From contig NZ_JBOZWW010000062.1 of the NCBI RefSeq assembly GCF_050864855.1, positions 1 through 63,733 of the forward strand: DNA of 63,733 nt, read 5' to 3'. A program made the translations under genes and the position numbers. The number at the start of each line of letters is the position of its first letter. Positions within the stretch are counted from its first letter, which is position 1. The notes below the pieces were generated by a model. That model saw only the letters and a list, made by a program, of their open reading frames with translations, ran no database searches and was not told the origin of the DNA. Shown piece after piece: positions 8,265-18,312 of the stretch. This DNA is from Cardinium hertigii_C. GTDB lineage: Bacteria; Bacteroidota; Bacteroidia; Cytophagales; Amoebophilaceae.

Positions 8265-9317
8265 CTAAGATACTTTCATTTTAAACCTTTTTTGAAGCCA
8301 CTTAGGTAGCAAAATGGCTCCTAAAATCAAGTAAATATAAAAAGTAGTGATACGCCATAGCAGCACAATTAGTAAGGTATAGTCTCCTAGCATAGGTTCA
8401 AAAAATTGCTGAAACAAAAGTTCAGCAATGCCACTGCCACCTGGTAAAGCAGGCACCAACATCAATGTCCACATGACTACTTGTTTGCCCAAAATAGCCA
8501 GGTGTTGGCCAAAAGAAGTAGGACAATAGGCAGCAATTAAACAATTCATTAAAATATACCGAACTGTCCAAATTAAAAAGGTGCAAAGCAACATCTTACA
8601 CCAAAAAAGAAGGCTTTTCCCTCTAAATTCATGTGAAGTCACTATAATATCTTTACTAAGCTGATAGGCCGATCGACGCCATCGCTTTAGGAAAGCGATA
8701 CTGGTCACATAGATTAAAATCCACTTTAATAACTTGGGGTTTACAAAGACACCAATGGCCATTACCAAATTATACAGGAAGAAAAAAATATAAATAATAA
8801 TAAAAAAGTGCTTGATGCTACTACAGAATGATCCTGCCATAGCAAAAATGGGATCATATATTCCCGCCAAACCAAATGAACCTGCTAAAAGAAAGCAAAA
8901 ATTATCCATCATCCCCAGCACTACAATATAGGCCATAGATCTACCCAGTGATAATCCTTCTTTAGATAGAAGAAAAATAGCCACTAATCCTCCCCCTACC
9001 ACAGATGGAGTTACAGCAGTCCCAAACTCCCAAAGAATAGCTACATAAAAACAACTGGTCCAACGCAAGCTACGATTGCTTAAGACACGTAATCTATATA
9101 TATGACCAACTTCTCGTAACAGAATAGCCAAAAAAGCCATATATAGATACTTCCAATTAGGGTCACACAATAATGTAACTATTTCACTCGAAATTTTACC
9201 AGATCTATAAAATAGAAATAGGGTAACAGCTAGTCCACCCAATATGGGAAGCCATACTTTTTTAACATTTAATGTTTTAGGTGGATCTTGTGCATCCATC
9301 TGGGTCTGATTGTTCAT
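8265..9317 (-). CDS. Flippase-like membrane protein (LPG_synthase_TM / UPF0104 family)
   Basis: A polytopic inner-membrane protein of 350 residues with about eight hydrophobic segments. It has the pattern of the lysylphosphatidylglycerol synthase transmembrane family, including the segment FGTAVTPSVVGGGLVAIFLL and the C-terminal LVPALPGGSGIAELLFQQFF. Members flip or modify lipids, but the substrate cannot be read from the sequence. There is no soluble aminoacyl-transferase domain, so it is not an intact MprF. Its start codon directly follows the gatC stop, suggesting coupled expression. Confidence 0.8.
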   Translation of the reverse strand: MNNQTQMDAQDPPKTLNVKKVWLPILGGLAVTLFLFYRSGKISSEIVTLLCDPNWKYLYMAFLAILLREVGHIYRLRVLSNRSLRWTSCFYVAILWEFGTAVTPSVVGGGLVAIFLLSKEGLSLGRSMAYIVVLGMMDNFCFLLAGSFGLAGIYDPIFAMAGSFCSSIKHFFIIIYIFFFLYNLVMAIGVFVNPKLLKWILIYVTSIAFLKRWRRSAYQLSKDIIVTSHEFRGKSLLFWCKMLLCTFLIWTVRYILMNCLIAAYCPTSFGQHLAILGKQVVMWTLMLVPALPGGSGIAELLFQQFFEPMLGDYTLLIVLLWRITTFYIYLILGAILLPKWLQKRFKMKVS

Positions 9318-9644
9318 TTAAGTTGATTCAGATAATTCTACAGAAGCCGTTATGCCTTTTACAGAGGGTACCCTGAAATAATTTGAATCACTACTGGGCG
9401 CAAGCGCTAAGGCTTCTGCATGGGAAAGTGAATTCGATACCACATCTGAACGGAGGCTACTAGATTCTAGTTTAGAAGGTTTTTCTCCCAGCATAACATT
9501 ATTGTCTACATCTAGCTCATCTAATTGTTCTACCCAATCTACCATTGCATTTAAGTCATGGAGCATTTTCTTCCGCTCATGTGGCAGCAATTCAAGCCGA
9601 CAAAGATAGGCCAATTTATTTAAAAGGTCGTCATCAATGATCAT
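9318..9644 (-). CDS. gatC: Asp/Glu-tRNA amidotransferase subunit C
   Basis: Subunit C of the GatCAB complex, which amidates Glu-tRNA(Gln) or Asp-tRNA(Asn). The family core is visible in LLNKLAYLCRLEL, the helix LNAMVDWVEQLDELD, and the C-terminal LRSDVVSNSLSHAEAL and FRVPSV. At 108 residues it is slightly long. Because asnS is also present in this window, the complex probably serves mainly Gln-tRNA here; that is inference. gatA and gatB are not nearby. Confidence 0.9.
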   Translation of the reverse strand: MIIDDDLLNKLAYLCRLELLPHERKKMLHDLNAMVDWVEQLDELDVDNNVMLGEKPSKLESSSLRSDVVSNSLSHAEALALAPSSDSNYFRVPSVKGITASVELSEST

Positions 9645-9790
9645 ATGTACTTTACATAAAAAGTTTAATAAATAGTAAAACCCGTTTATAAATCAAATAA
9701 AAAAATAGTGATACGATATTGTATGGGGAACTATACCACAACAATAGATGGATACCATGTGCATGTTACATCGATTCGAGGCTATACTAT

Positions 9791-10567
9791 TTATCTGTGT
9801 AATAACAATTGAACCACGACATCATTCTGTTTAGCAACATCCAATGGAATCTGATTCTTTTTATCTTTTTGATTCGGATCCGCACCTGCGGCTAAAAGCG
9901 TTTGGACTATTTCTTTATTTCCCTTCTCTACTGCGTAATACAATGAAGTACAGCCATCGTTATCCGGTTGATTGGGATTGGCACCTTTACCTAAAAGCGT
10001 TTGGACTATTTCTTTATTTCCCTTCTCTACTGCGTAATGCAATGGAGCACAACCATTATTATCCGGTTGATTGGGATCGAATCCTAATGACAATAAGTAG
10101 GCAACCATTTCATTACTATTTTTATCACCTTTACACCCAGCAGCCCAGTATAACAAAGTTTCACCATATTGGCATGGGATAGGTTCTATTTTCAGATCTA
10201 TTACGCGTTCAATCAATGCTTTCATAGGAAGTATATGATTCTGCTTGTATGCCCAATCTAAAGGGGTACAATCATTTTTGTCTAAGGCATCTACCTTTGC
10301 ACCTTTCTCAAGCAACTGTCTGGTAATAAGACCATCTTCATCGCAATAACCAGCCCAATGTAACACAGTATTGCCATATCGATCTTTAATATTAGGATCT
10401 GCACCTCCATCCAAACAGCCACATACTTTTTCAAATTCACCTTTTTTGACGGCTACCATTAAAGGCATTAACTCCAATGATGCGGCAGGTTTCTGGTGGC
10501 AGTTGCTGGCTATCAAGTATTCGAAAATTATAATACATAAAGCTAGATATTGCATATAGTAGACCAA
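9791..10567 (-). CDS. Ankyrin repeat protein with N-terminal signal/anchor
   Basis: 258 residues. A hydrophobic N-terminus (about residues 4-20, ending IASNC) looks like a signal peptide; its Cys has a poor lipobox because Asn precedes it. About seven ankyrin repeats follow, for example NTVLHWAGY, APLHYAVEKGNKEIVQTLL and ADPNQKDKKNQIPLDVAK. Two adjacent repeats are nearly identical at the DNA level (99-base period). Ankyrin proteins bind other proteins and in intracellular bacteria are frequent host-interaction candidates. Export is suggested by the N-terminus, but no specific target can be named. Confidence 0.88.
   Translation of the reverse strand: MVYYMQYLALCIIIFEYLIASNCHQKPAASLELMPLMVAVKKGEFEKVCGCLDGGADPNIKDRYGNTVLHWAGYCDEDGLITRQLLEKGAKVDALDKNDCTPLDWAYKQNHILPMKALIERVIDLKIEPIPCQYGETLLYWAAGCKGDKNSNEMVAYLLSLGFDPNQPDNNGCAPLHYAVEKGNKEIVQTLLGKGANPNQPDNDGCTSLYYAVEKGNKEIVQTLLAAGADPNQKDKKNQIPLDVAKQNDVVVQLLLHR
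9892..10089 (-). repeat. 99-bp tandem duplication encoding two ankyrin repeats
   Basis: The stretch beginning ctaaaagcgtttggac at 9892 recurs at 9991 with an offset of exactly 99 bases (33 codons). It is identical for about 47 bases and similar over the rest. This marks a recent in-frame repeat expansion. Confidence 0.85.
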
Positions 10568-10766
10568 TAACAGATGGATGAGTAGACGAAAAATAGTCCA
10601 ATAGATCGACTTATAGATCTACTGGATATTTCTATACACACGCAAATAAAATAGCTAATACACACTCGAAAGTGAATAACAAGCCAGATCTATTAGCCAA
10701 TTGTCCATGCAACGTAACAAACGTGCGCCTACCATGTAGGATCTGAATAAGTTGCCACGCATGAAT

Positions 10767-11726
10767 CTAGCAAAGATCTACCACTTCTACTTCAAATAAT
10801 AGAATTGCATTTTCAGGAATGGCACCTTTTACACCGTCATGGCCATAGGCTAAAATAGATGGTATAAACAAACGTGCTTTTTCATGCTTTTTGAGCAATA
10901 ATAGACCTTCTTCCCATCCTTGAATAACACGACCTTCACCTACTCGAAATTCCAATGGTTGATAGCCCCTGTGTGGATTATAAAGGTTATTGGCTTTGGC
11001 AACTTCCTCTACACTGGTATCAAAAATAGTACCATCTAATAGTCTACCGGTATAATGGACTTTAATGGTTTGACCCTTTACTACAGGCGTACCTTGAGAA
11101 GGTTGATCAATTGTATAAAAAAGACCAGAATCAGTTGAAGAAGCTTGAATATGATGGGTAGTTAAATAATCTATAATAAGCTGCTTGTCTTTGGCTAATT
11201 GCGCACTACGACATTTGGCCAACATTTGGCTATACTCTTCATGGTTCATAACTTTATCTAATTTAATATCAACTAATAATGTATCTTCTTGGTTTAATTT
11301 ATATTGCTTTAAAAGTTGCGCCAAACGGGCTGGATTTTCCTCGTCTAAATAGTATTGAGGGGTACATTTAAAAACCATTCGCTGCTTTTCTTGCATCATA
11401 CCCATCATCTCAGCTATTTTTTTATTTTTTAAGTGAAAATCATTATTAAATGGGAATATGTATTTTTGTTGATTGATCCATATGCTTTCCTTATGATTGT
11501 CCCCGTTTGCTTCTTTTTTATGAATGACTTTAATAGTAATAAAGCCTTGAATCCACTGGCCATCTTGTACCTTTTTTCCACTACTTTTCTTCCCTATGGT
11601 TTTATAAGAAAGACCCGATGGCGTGGTTACAAAAGGATAGCCATAGCAATGGTATTGATGATTGTAACAGATTAACCCCAAGGATAGTACCAATGTGATC
11701 GAGGTACATACTATTTTGCGTTTCAT
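10767..11726 (-). CDS. FKBP-type peptidyl-prolyl cis-trans isomerase, exported
   Basis: A 319-residue protein with a signal peptide or anchor (MKRKIVCTSITLVLSLGLI). A degenerate N-terminal FKBP-like part lies near residues 30-160. A complete FKBP domain occupies about 200-319, including KVHYTGRLLDGTIFDTS, VIQGWEEGLLL and the ending AILLFEVEVVDL. Such proteins help fold periplasmic or outer-membrane proteins in Bacteroidota. It is 16 bases downstream of the DHH phosphoesterase gene on the same strand and is probably co-transcribed with it. Confidence 0.9.
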   Translation of the reverse strand: MKRKIVCTSITLVLSLGLICYNHQYHCYGYPFVTTPSGLSYKTIGKKSSGKKVQDGQWIQGFITIKVIHKKEANGDNHKESIWINQQKYIFPFNNDFHLKNKKIAEMMGMMQEKQRMVFKCTPQYYLDEENPARLAQLLKQYKLNQEDTLLVDIKLDKVMNHEEYSQMLAKCRSAQLAKDKQLIIDYLTTHHIQASSTDSGLFYTIDQPSQGTPVVKGQTIKVHYTGRLLDGTIFDTSVEEVAKANNLYNPHRGYQPLEFRVGEGRVIQGWEEGLLLLKKHEKARLFIPSILAYGHDGVKGAIPENAILLFEVEVVDLC

Positions 11727-11742
11727 ATAATTGTATCAATAA

Positions 11743-12741
11743 TTAAAGGCAAAACTCTTGCAATATTTTTTCAAAACGATCTACCGTTTCAACTAAACTC
11801 AAATGAGAAACGCCTCCTGCAGCATTTTTATGTCCTCCACCATTAAAATATTTTTTAGCAATTAGGTTGGCTGGCAAATCACCAACAGAACGAAGGGAAA
11901 GATATACCGTGTCATCCTTTTCCTTTAAAACGGCAGCCAAAGATATGTCTTTTAGAGAAAGCGCATAATCTACCAATCCTTCCGTATCACCACTCTTTAA
12001 GTCGTATCTTTTATAATCTTCTTTTTGAATAACAAAATAAGCTACATGTAACGGAGATAGGACAACCAACCGTTGACTAACTGCAAAGCTAAAAAAATGC
12101 AACCTACTCAGAGACTTATTGTCATAAATAAGTCGTTGGACATTAAAGGTGTCTACACCATATTCTATCAAATCTGCTGCAATACGATGGGTAATAGCCC
12201 TAGTATTTGGATTTTTAAAAGAGTTGGTATCGGTAACCAGACCAGCATACAAGCAAGTGGCAATAGCAGGGGTTATCTTTTCTTTCTGTTCCAATCCTTC
12301 AAAAATTTGAAACAGTACTTCTGCACTGGCCGCTGCTTGGGGATCCCATAATAAAAGATCTGCAAAGTTTTCTGGTTCTATATGGTGGTCAATAATAATC
12401 TTAAATACATCAGATTGCTTCAATAAATATACCCATTCATCTAAACGACTAAGGGCAGAAAAATCTACACAAAATAGTAGATCTATGTCCTGCATTTGGG
12501 CCAACAAGGCGTCCTGCGTATAATGGGCTGCTACTATCACCGTATCTACACCCGGAAGCCAAGATAGAAAAGCAGGATATTCGGTTGGCGCAATTACATG
12601 AACAGAATGACCTTGTTCCCTTAGAAATAAAGCCAAAGCCAAGGAGGTACCTAGTGCATCTGCATCAGGCCTAGCATGCATCAGCACGCCAACTTGCTTA
12701 GGATTAGCCAATTGTTCTTTTAAAATAGATGTATCATACAT
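11743..12741 (-). CDS. nrnA: DHH/DHHA1 phosphoesterase (NrnA-like oligoribonuclease/pAp phosphatase)
   Basis: 332 residues. The DHH domain shows VLMHARPDADALGTSLAL, LFCVDFSALSRL and the signature IIDHHIEPENF. The DHHA1 domain ends in IAKKYFNGGGHKNAAGG, the substrate-binding GGGH motif. NrnA-type enzymes degrade short RNAs and dephosphorylate pAp; cyclic-di-AMP phosphodiesterases are close relatives and cannot be excluded. Length is normal. It precedes the FKBP gene in a likely two-gene operon. Confidence 0.88.
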   Translation of the reverse strand: MYDTSILKEQLANPKQVGVLMHARPDADALGTSLALALFLREQGHSVHVIAPTEYPAFLSWLPGVDTVIVAAHYTQDALLAQMQDIDLLFCVDFSALSRLDEWVYLLKQSDVFKIIIDHHIEPENFADLLLWDPQAAASAEVLFQIFEGLEQKEKITPAIATCLYAGLVTDTNSFKNPNTRAITHRIAADLIEYGVDTFNVQRLIYDNKSLSRLHFFSFAVSQRLVVLSPLHVAYFVIQKEDYKRYDLKSGDTEGLVDYALSLKDISLAAVLKEKDDTVYLSLRSVGDLPANLIAKKYFNGGGHKNAAGGVSHLSLVETVDRFEKILQEFCL

Positions 12742-12929
12742 ATAACAAGCAATCTAATAAAAATTTGTGGTATAGAAAAACTAATTTGATTGTAAAAATA
12801 ATTATTGAAACCGTGATGGATACAACGCTACACACTGCTTGTTTTATTATATCAAAGCTATGGATAAAAGATTAATCTATTGCTGTCTGAGAAAGGATAC
12901 AAATGGTTCAATAATGTATAATCATTAGA

Positions 12930-14705
12930 TTACTCTAATCTATACCTTTCATCCTTAATTTGTGCCAATTCTTCCATAGCTTTAACAAAATAATAAGGCT
13001 GCATCCATTGCTCTATCTGGTACGTTTTTTGATTATACTTTTCTTGGGCAGCTGCTTCCTGATCTCTATGCTTTACACAGGCAATAAAGATCCCTGTCTC
13101 ATCCACAATTGGATCACTGATCACATTTAAGGCTAAGCCAAAACATTTTCCTACAAAAGCTTGGGCTTGCTTAAAATGAGGGAGATTATTTTCCAAAAAG
13201 CGCAATCGATCTACCGACTGTACGGCTATACCCTCGCCATATGCTTCTGCTATACCTTCTAACGTAAGCCCATCCACTTGCTTTAGTTTATTCAAAATCA
13301 ATTTGGCTTTTTCCTGATGCAGCACTTTTTGATAAACTTTGTGGCGAACTGAATCCAAAGGAAGTAAGTCCCCTACCTTAACTTGGTCCACCATCGCGCC
13401 CAATAGATAGACATCTCCCAAATCAAAAAGGGGAGAAACCTTTCCTACAACCGCCTTATTGTACAACCAACAAACCACCTTTCGAGCAGCTGCATGGATA
13501 CCAACCGTATAATCTGATGGGACTACTGTCTCTTTTTCAATGGTTAAATGGTTATTAGCAGCTAATTTTTCCAAATCAACCAAATTTTTAACTTGATCAG
13601 CAAGATGGGCTACCTGCTTAAAATGGGTATTACGGGTATGGTCACTGATTATTGGTTTTTTCTCAATGACCGCTATTTCATAATGGCCTTTCTCTTCTTT
13701 TACCAACTTATACAGGGTATAGAAAGCATTATTGACAACGGGTCCCACTACCATGCCCTCTTTTAGGGTATGCCTTATGGTGGTAAAGGCATCGGGTAAT
13801 CCATCAGCTGTACAGCTCAAACTAGTATCGGTAACATGGCCATCTGTTTGCTGTTTAGCAAAAGTATAGGGATCCGTTGTAGTGGAAAATTGCACTGTAA
13901 GTGAACTAAGTTCTTTGTGAAATTCAGAAATGTCTTTTTCATTTGGCTGAATAGGAAAAGCAATATACTGGATGGTTCTGCTTTCTGATGCAGCAGTATA
14001 ATCGTTTTTATGGGCAGCCATATAGTCGCGTAATTGCTGATTGGTAATAGGAATCAAATCATCTTGCACCAAAGTAAAAGGAATGTGCAAATAATCTACA
14101 TCACAAAATAGGCCAGCACGTCGTGCAGCTTGCGCTTCTTCTAATTCAGTAACCAAACAACTGTGTACCATAAGCTGGTCTAACTTATGTTTGGCTCTTT
14201 TTAGGGCAAACTTTTTTTCAACCTCACACCACCATGCTTGTTGACTTGTAGATAAGTTACGTAGATAGTTCAATAATTTTTTCTTATCGAATGCAGCTGT
14301 TTCAGGATTTTTAAAAGCGTTTATAAGCTCTAGATCAATATGTTCACCCTGTACCAAATCGACTAGTTCACAGTCACCTACCACAATCCCAGCTTGATTT
14401 ATTTCCTTTGTATAGAGCATATCTTGAACCAACTGATGCCATACTTCATTTTTTAAACGAATTTGCTCTTCTTGAGTTGGCCGCTTACCTCTACTGACCA
14501 GATTATGACAAACCTCTTCATAAATCTTACAGTAATCCATATAACTGATTTTATTCCCAAATAGCCTACCAATTTGATCTTTACCACTTAAACAATAGGG
14601 GAGAAAATGGGTGAGCTGACTACCCAAAAACAGAATCAATAAAAAGAAGATAACTATAACGACAAAACGATTGCCCGTCTTTCTAATTTTTTTAAGAATG
14701 GCCAT
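12930..14705 (-). CDS. PpiD-like membrane-anchored periplasmic folding chaperone
   Basis: 591 residues. A single N-terminal membrane anchor (about 13-35, FVVIVIFFLLILFLGSQL) is followed by a SurA_N-like region: GNKISYMDYCKIYEEV, then LKNEVWHQLVQDMLYTKEIN. A long, weakly conserved periplasmic part follows. PpiD proteins assist outer-membrane and secreted protein folding; the parvulin domain in Bacteroidota members is often poorly conserved, and I see no clear intact one. It is shorter than typical Bacteroidota homologues of about 700 residues. It stands alone. Confidence 0.75.
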   Translation of the reverse strand: MAILKKIRKTGNRFVVIVIFFLLILFLGSQLTHFLPYCLSGKDQIGRLFGNKISYMDYCKIYEEVCHNLVSRGKRPTQEEQIRLKNEVWHQLVQDMLYTKEINQAGIVVGDCELVDLVQGEHIDLELINAFKNPETAAFDKKKLLNYLRNLSTSQQAWWCEVEKKFALKRAKHKLDQLMVHSCLVTELEEAQAARRAGLFCDVDYLHIPFTLVQDDLIPITNQQLRDYMAAHKNDYTAASESRTIQYIAFPIQPNEKDISEFHKELSSLTVQFSTTTDPYTFAKQQTDGHVTDTSLSCTADGLPDAFTTIRHTLKEGMVVGPVVNNAFYTLYKLVKEEKGHYEIAVIEKKPIISDHTRNTHFKQVAHLADQVKNLVDLEKLAANNHLTIEKETVVPSDYTVGIHAAARKVVCWLYNKAVVGKVSPLFDLGDVYLLGAMVDQVKVGDLLPLDSVRHKVYQKVLHQEKAKLILNKLKQVDGLTLEGIAEAYGEGIAVQSVDRLRFLENNLPHFKQAQAFVGKCFGLALNVISDPIVDETGIFIACVKHRDQEAAAQEKYNQKTYQIEQWMQPYYFVKAMEELAQIKDERYRLE

Positions 14706-14831
14706 CTATATAAATGATTTAATTTAAATGCTTTGCTGCACAAACTATAGCTAAGAACCATGCAAATTTACCGCCTAATAAAATAGGATCAAAATAGAAC
14801 ATGATAGAACATTTCATTATTCATGGACAAA

Positions 14832-15314
14832 TTACCTTAATAGCCCTTTTCGTTGCAATACAGTGGTCAAAAATTTGATCTCATTATCTCCATGAAAAAT
14901 TTTAAATGGAAGATAAAAAAACTGAACTTTAGATAATACCAATAGAAAATACCCCTTTTTTTTATAAGCCTTTGTAATGTCCATCCATGCTATAGGCATT
15001 CCTTGTTTTGAATTGATCTGCATCATCAGATGTTGGTTATTGATTTCATAGGCTATGCGTTCAAACATAGCACGATTGGCATCCAAGTGTGTAAGTCCAT
15101 AAAATTGAATCACCCAAAAAATTAAGTACCCCATAAAAAATAGCAGTCCAACCAACACAAACCAGATCGTCTTTATAAAAAAGGTACTACTCATAAAAAG
15201 AACAAGCAGCGGAAAAATCCACCATTGCATGCGTAAAATATTTTGCATTCCTAATTTTATATAAAGGCTACTAGCCATTTTATACTTTTTTGTCTTGACA
15301 ATCATAATTTTCAA
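14832..15314 (-). CDS. YcxB-like membrane protein
   Basis: 160 residues with two adjacent membrane segments (about 30-50 and 55-75), followed by a soluble part: YEINNQHLMMQINSKQGMPIAWMDITKAYKKKGYFLLVLSK. This matches the layout of the YcxB-like/PH-like family. The role of that family is unknown. The assignment rests on architecture and the IAWMDITKAY-type motif, so it is moderately confident. Confidence 0.6.
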   Translation of the reverse strand: MKIMIVKTKKYKMASSLYIKLGMQNILRMQWWIFPLLVLFMSSTFFIKTIWFVLVGLLFFMGYLIFWVIQFYGLTHLDANRAMFERIAYEINNQHLMMQINSKQGMPIAWMDITKAYKKKGYFLLVLSKVQFFYLPFKIFHGDNEIKFLTTVLQRKGLLR

Positions 15315-15458
15315 ATAAAAACTACTACCCTACAGGTTGCATAGCCGATCCAGCTAAACGATTTAAAATATGTCGTGAATATAATGATTTTAGCTATAAC
15401 TTAAGTATATTGCCTGGGCTTAGTTGTTACAGTAGGATGACCATAAAATTCAAAATAT

Positions 15459-16862
15459 ATGTTTGCTACATTATCATTATCAGTCCATAACACTTCCGTT
15501 GCTACTTTAGCCATCCACCAGGGTAGTGGTGCAGGGAGTCACCTAATAACGCCTCCATTTTGGTTGGCTATACCTTTTATCGTTTTATTATTGATGATTG
15601 CTACAGGACCAGTTTTTTTTGCCAATTTTTGGCATAAAAACTACCCAAAGGTAGCCATATTGTTGGCTACGTTCGTTATGGCTTACTATTGTATAGTGTT
15701 AGACAACAAAATTAAACCTGTAGAAGCAGCAGCGGAATATATACAATTTATGGCACTGATTACTGCTTTATATGTTGCAACTGGGGGTATTGCCATTGAA
15801 GTAAATGCCCGTGCTACCCCACTGGCCAATATAGGTTTACTCTTTATGGGCGCCTTATTGGCTAATTTAATCGGTACAACAGGAGCGTCTATGCTTTTTA
15901 TACGTCCTTATCTAGGATTAAATAAAGGACGTATTAAGGCCTATCATATTATCTTTTTTATCTTTATAGTTAGCAATATAGGGGGTGCATTAACGCCTAT
16001 TGGGGACCCTCCTTTATTTCTAGGTTTTTTAAAAGGAGTACCATTCAAATGGACTGTAATACACCATAGTTTACCTTGGTTAGCAGCTCTGTTGATGCTA
16101 TTATCCATCTTTTACTTTTTTGATAAAAACAATAAAGTAGCAGTAGATTGTAACGTATGTCCTACAACTTTATCTATTGCAGGCAGTAAAAATCTAATTT
16201 GGTTAACCATGGCTATTGGTGCGGTTTTTTTAGATCCAACCATTTTTGCTTGGTTGCCTACCATTGACTACCATGGCCATTCTATTTCATTTGTACGTGA
16301 GTTGATCATGCTAACGATAGCCGCACTTGCATACCATACTGCAAACAGACAAACCTTGCAATTGAATGGATTTAGTTTCACCCCTTTAAATGAGGTCTGC
16401 TTAATTTTTATAGGTATTTTTGGCACTATGATTCCAGCACTTGAATTAATTGGGAAGTTTGCTGCATCTGAAATGGGAAAAGCATTGATTACACCCAATA
16501 CTTTATATTGGGGAACAGGGCTTTTTTCTTCCGTATTGGATAACGCGCCTACCTACTTAAATTTTGTAGCAGCTAGCATGGCGGCACAAGGTGCTAATAT
16601 TGAACTTATAACTCATGTACAAGCATATGCAGCAGGTGGGATCTACCCCAATTCAGTGATTGGACTTAAAGCGATTTCTTTAGCTTCCGTTTTTTTTGGC
16701 GCCATGACTTATATTGGCAATGGCCCCAACTTTATGGTTAAATCTATTGCTGAACAAGCAGGTATCTCTATGCCTGCTTTTGGCCACTATATCTTCCGAT
16801 TTTCTATGCCTATTTTGCTGCCTGTACTTTTTATAATTTGGCTACTTTTCTTGGCACCCTAA
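15459..16862 (+). CDS. Sodium:proton antiporter (NhaD/CitMHS_2-type)
   Basis: 467 residues, about 11-12 membrane segments. The family motif NLIGTTGASMLFIRPYL is followed by NIGGALTPIGDPPLFLGFLKGVPF. The second half has SSVLDNAPTYLNFV and TYIGNGPNFMVKSIAEQAG. These twin NxGxxxTPIGDPP and DNAPT elements define the arsenite/NhaD ion-transporter superfamily. It likely exchanges Na+ for H+ at the inner membrane. The first 20 residues before the first membrane segment are poorly conserved, so the start is uncertain. Confidence 0.88.
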   Translation: MFATLSLSVHNTSVATLAIHQGSGAGSHLITPPFWLAIPFIVLLLMIATGPVFFANFWHKNYPKVAILLATFVMAYYCIVLDNKIKPVEAAAEYIQFMALITALYVATGGIAIEVNARATPLANIGLLFMGALLANLIGTTGASMLFIRPYLGLNKGRIKAYHIIFFIFIVSNIGGALTPIGDPPLFLGFLKGVPFKWTVIHHSLPWLAALLMLLSIFYFFDKNNKVAVDCNVCPTTLSIAGSKNLIWLTMAIGAVFLDPTIFAWLPTIDYHGHSISFVRELIMLTIAALAYHTANRQTLQLNGFSFTPLNEVCLIFIGIFGTMIPALELIGKFAASEMGKALITPNTLYWGTGLFSSVLDNAPTYLNFVAASMAAQGANIELITHVQAYAAGGIYPNSVIGLKAISLASVFFGAMTYIGNGPNFMVKSIAEQAGISMPAFGHYIFRFSMPILLPVLFIIWLLFLAP

Positions 16863-16905
16863 AAGGATACAAATCAATCTAAGCGCATAGCTCTACATTA
16901 TCTAC

Positions 16906-17655
16906 ATGAATCAAATAGTAAACAGAGTAGCTGCTTTGTTTCTAACGATTGGCCTATGGTTGTCTCTACTGTTTGCGAAAGAAAAACATACTAATTTGGT
17001 ATGCAAGGATATAGCAATATCGATCAAGGCTTATCCAGGCCAATCCCTTATAACGGTCCAAGAAATCCTTGATCTTTTAGAGGCAACACATCCAGTCGCT
17101 TTACAAAAGACACACCTCAAAAAGATCGACACTTATGCCATACAAGATCAATTGAAAAGACATCCACTTATAAAAAGTGTATTGGTGTATAAAACTTGGA
17201 GCGGTGTTTTAACAATCTCCTTAACAACCAAATACTTTATTGCACGTACCATTAACTTAATGGAGCCAAATGGTACAGACGCTTATGTAGATGAAAAGGG
17301 TGACTTGATCGCACTAAAAGGTCTACCATGTCTCCGACTGCTTGTTATAACTGGTAAAAACATAGCTACAGCAAAAAGAAAACTTGCTGATAAGGGATTA
17401 TTGGCACTCCTACACTACATACATAGCGATCCTTTTTGGCGAAGACAGATGACAAGCTTAGAAGTAGAAGATAACGGTAAAATTATACTCGGCACCCAAA
17501 TAGGTGGACATCAAATAGAATTTGGGAAAGTAGAAAACATAGAAGAAAAGTTTGAGAAACTCCGGCTTTTCTATAGCCAAGTTATGCCTTATAAAGGGTG
17601 GAACGCATACCATCGTGTAAATTTAGAATTTAAAAACCAACTAGTTTGTCAATAA
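16906..17655 (+). CDS. ftsQ: Cell division protein FtsQ (Bacteroidota type)
   Basis: 249 residues with one N-terminal membrane segment (about 8-24). A POTRA-like region (IDTYAIQDQLKRHPLIKSVLVYKTWSG) and a beta domain follow, ending IGGHQIEFGKVENIEEKFEKL. The Bacteroidota-specific tail is GWNAYHRVNLEFKNQLVC. FtsQ joins FtsL and FtsB to recruit septal peptidoglycan synthases. The usual neighbours (murC, ftsA, ftsZ) are not here, so the division cluster is dispersed, as in other reduced symbiont genomes. Confidence 0.88.
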   Translation: MNQIVNRVAALFLTIGLWLSLLFAKEKHTNLVCKDIAISIKAYPGQSLITVQEILDLLEATHPVALQKTHLKKIDTYAIQDQLKRHPLIKSVLVYKTWSGVLTISLTTKYFIARTINLMEPNGTDAYVDEKGDLIALKGLPCLRLLVITGKNIATAKRKLADKGLLALLHYIHSDPFWRRQMTSLEVEDNGKIILGTQIGGHQIEFGKVENIEEKFEKLRLFYSQVMPYKGWNAYHRVNLEFKNQLVCQ

Positions 17656-17728
17656 TGTAAGGCTTTTCGAGCTTTTTTTGATGAGGTAGCAACAAGATGC
17701 AACAAGCAAATTAAAAAAACGAACACGA

Positions 17729-18046
17729 TTAAAACAACTTACCCAACGGAGGAGGGAATGGTGGTAGCTTCTCAGCCAATAACGCAGACCATGGTGCGAT
17801 CTTAAAGATTTTATGGCGTGCAGTAGCACCACGTACTAAGGTAATATGGCTTTTGGCAATACCAAAGATTTGGGCCAATAGTGCAATAATCGCTTTATTG
17901 GCTTTACCCCCTTCAGGAGGGGCCATAATCCGAAGGTGTAATATATATTTTTCGCCCTCTCCTACCCAACCTTCAATTTTATCTTGATGGCTTTTAGGTC
18001 TTGCATAGACAGGTAAAAAATATAAGGATGGATCTGATAAGGTCAT
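17729..18046 (-). CDS. DUF167 (YggU) family protein
   Basis: 105 residues. The family core is visible in FLPVYARPKSHQDKIEGW, followed by YILHLRIMAPPEGGKANKA, then VRGATARHKIFKI. The biochemical function is not established for the family. It is convergent with ftsQ. Confidence 0.88.
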   Translation of the reverse strand: MTLSDPSLYFLPVYARPKSHQDKIEGWVGEGEKYILHLRIMAPPEGGKANKAIIALLAQIFGIAKSHITLVRGATARHKIFKIAPWSALLAEKLPPFPPPLGKLF

Positions 18047-18312
18047 TTGGGTTTCTATTTATGGGATCGGATCGTTATAGGACGATTCCTTTATGTGCTT
18101 CTCGATTAAAATAAACACTATGCATGAAAAGATATGTATCTTTAGAATTTAAATTTGCTGTATGCATTGGATAAATCCAATGGTGCATCACCTGAGCAAA
18201 GGTTGCGTTTACCCTAAACCATGAAAGACAGCATTGGATCGTACGCTATTATTTTCTAAATTTATACCGGTGGCCTATTGGCCAACTATTAAAATAGTAA
18301 GCTTTAAAGAAA

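Noticed and set aside
8265..9317. MprF lysyl-phosphatidylglycerol synthase
   Set aside because: Only the membrane part is present; the aminoacyl-transferase domain that defines MprF is absent.
9844..10182. 112-residue plus-strand frame with internal repeats
   Set aside because: Its repeats only reflect the ankyrin gene on the other strand.
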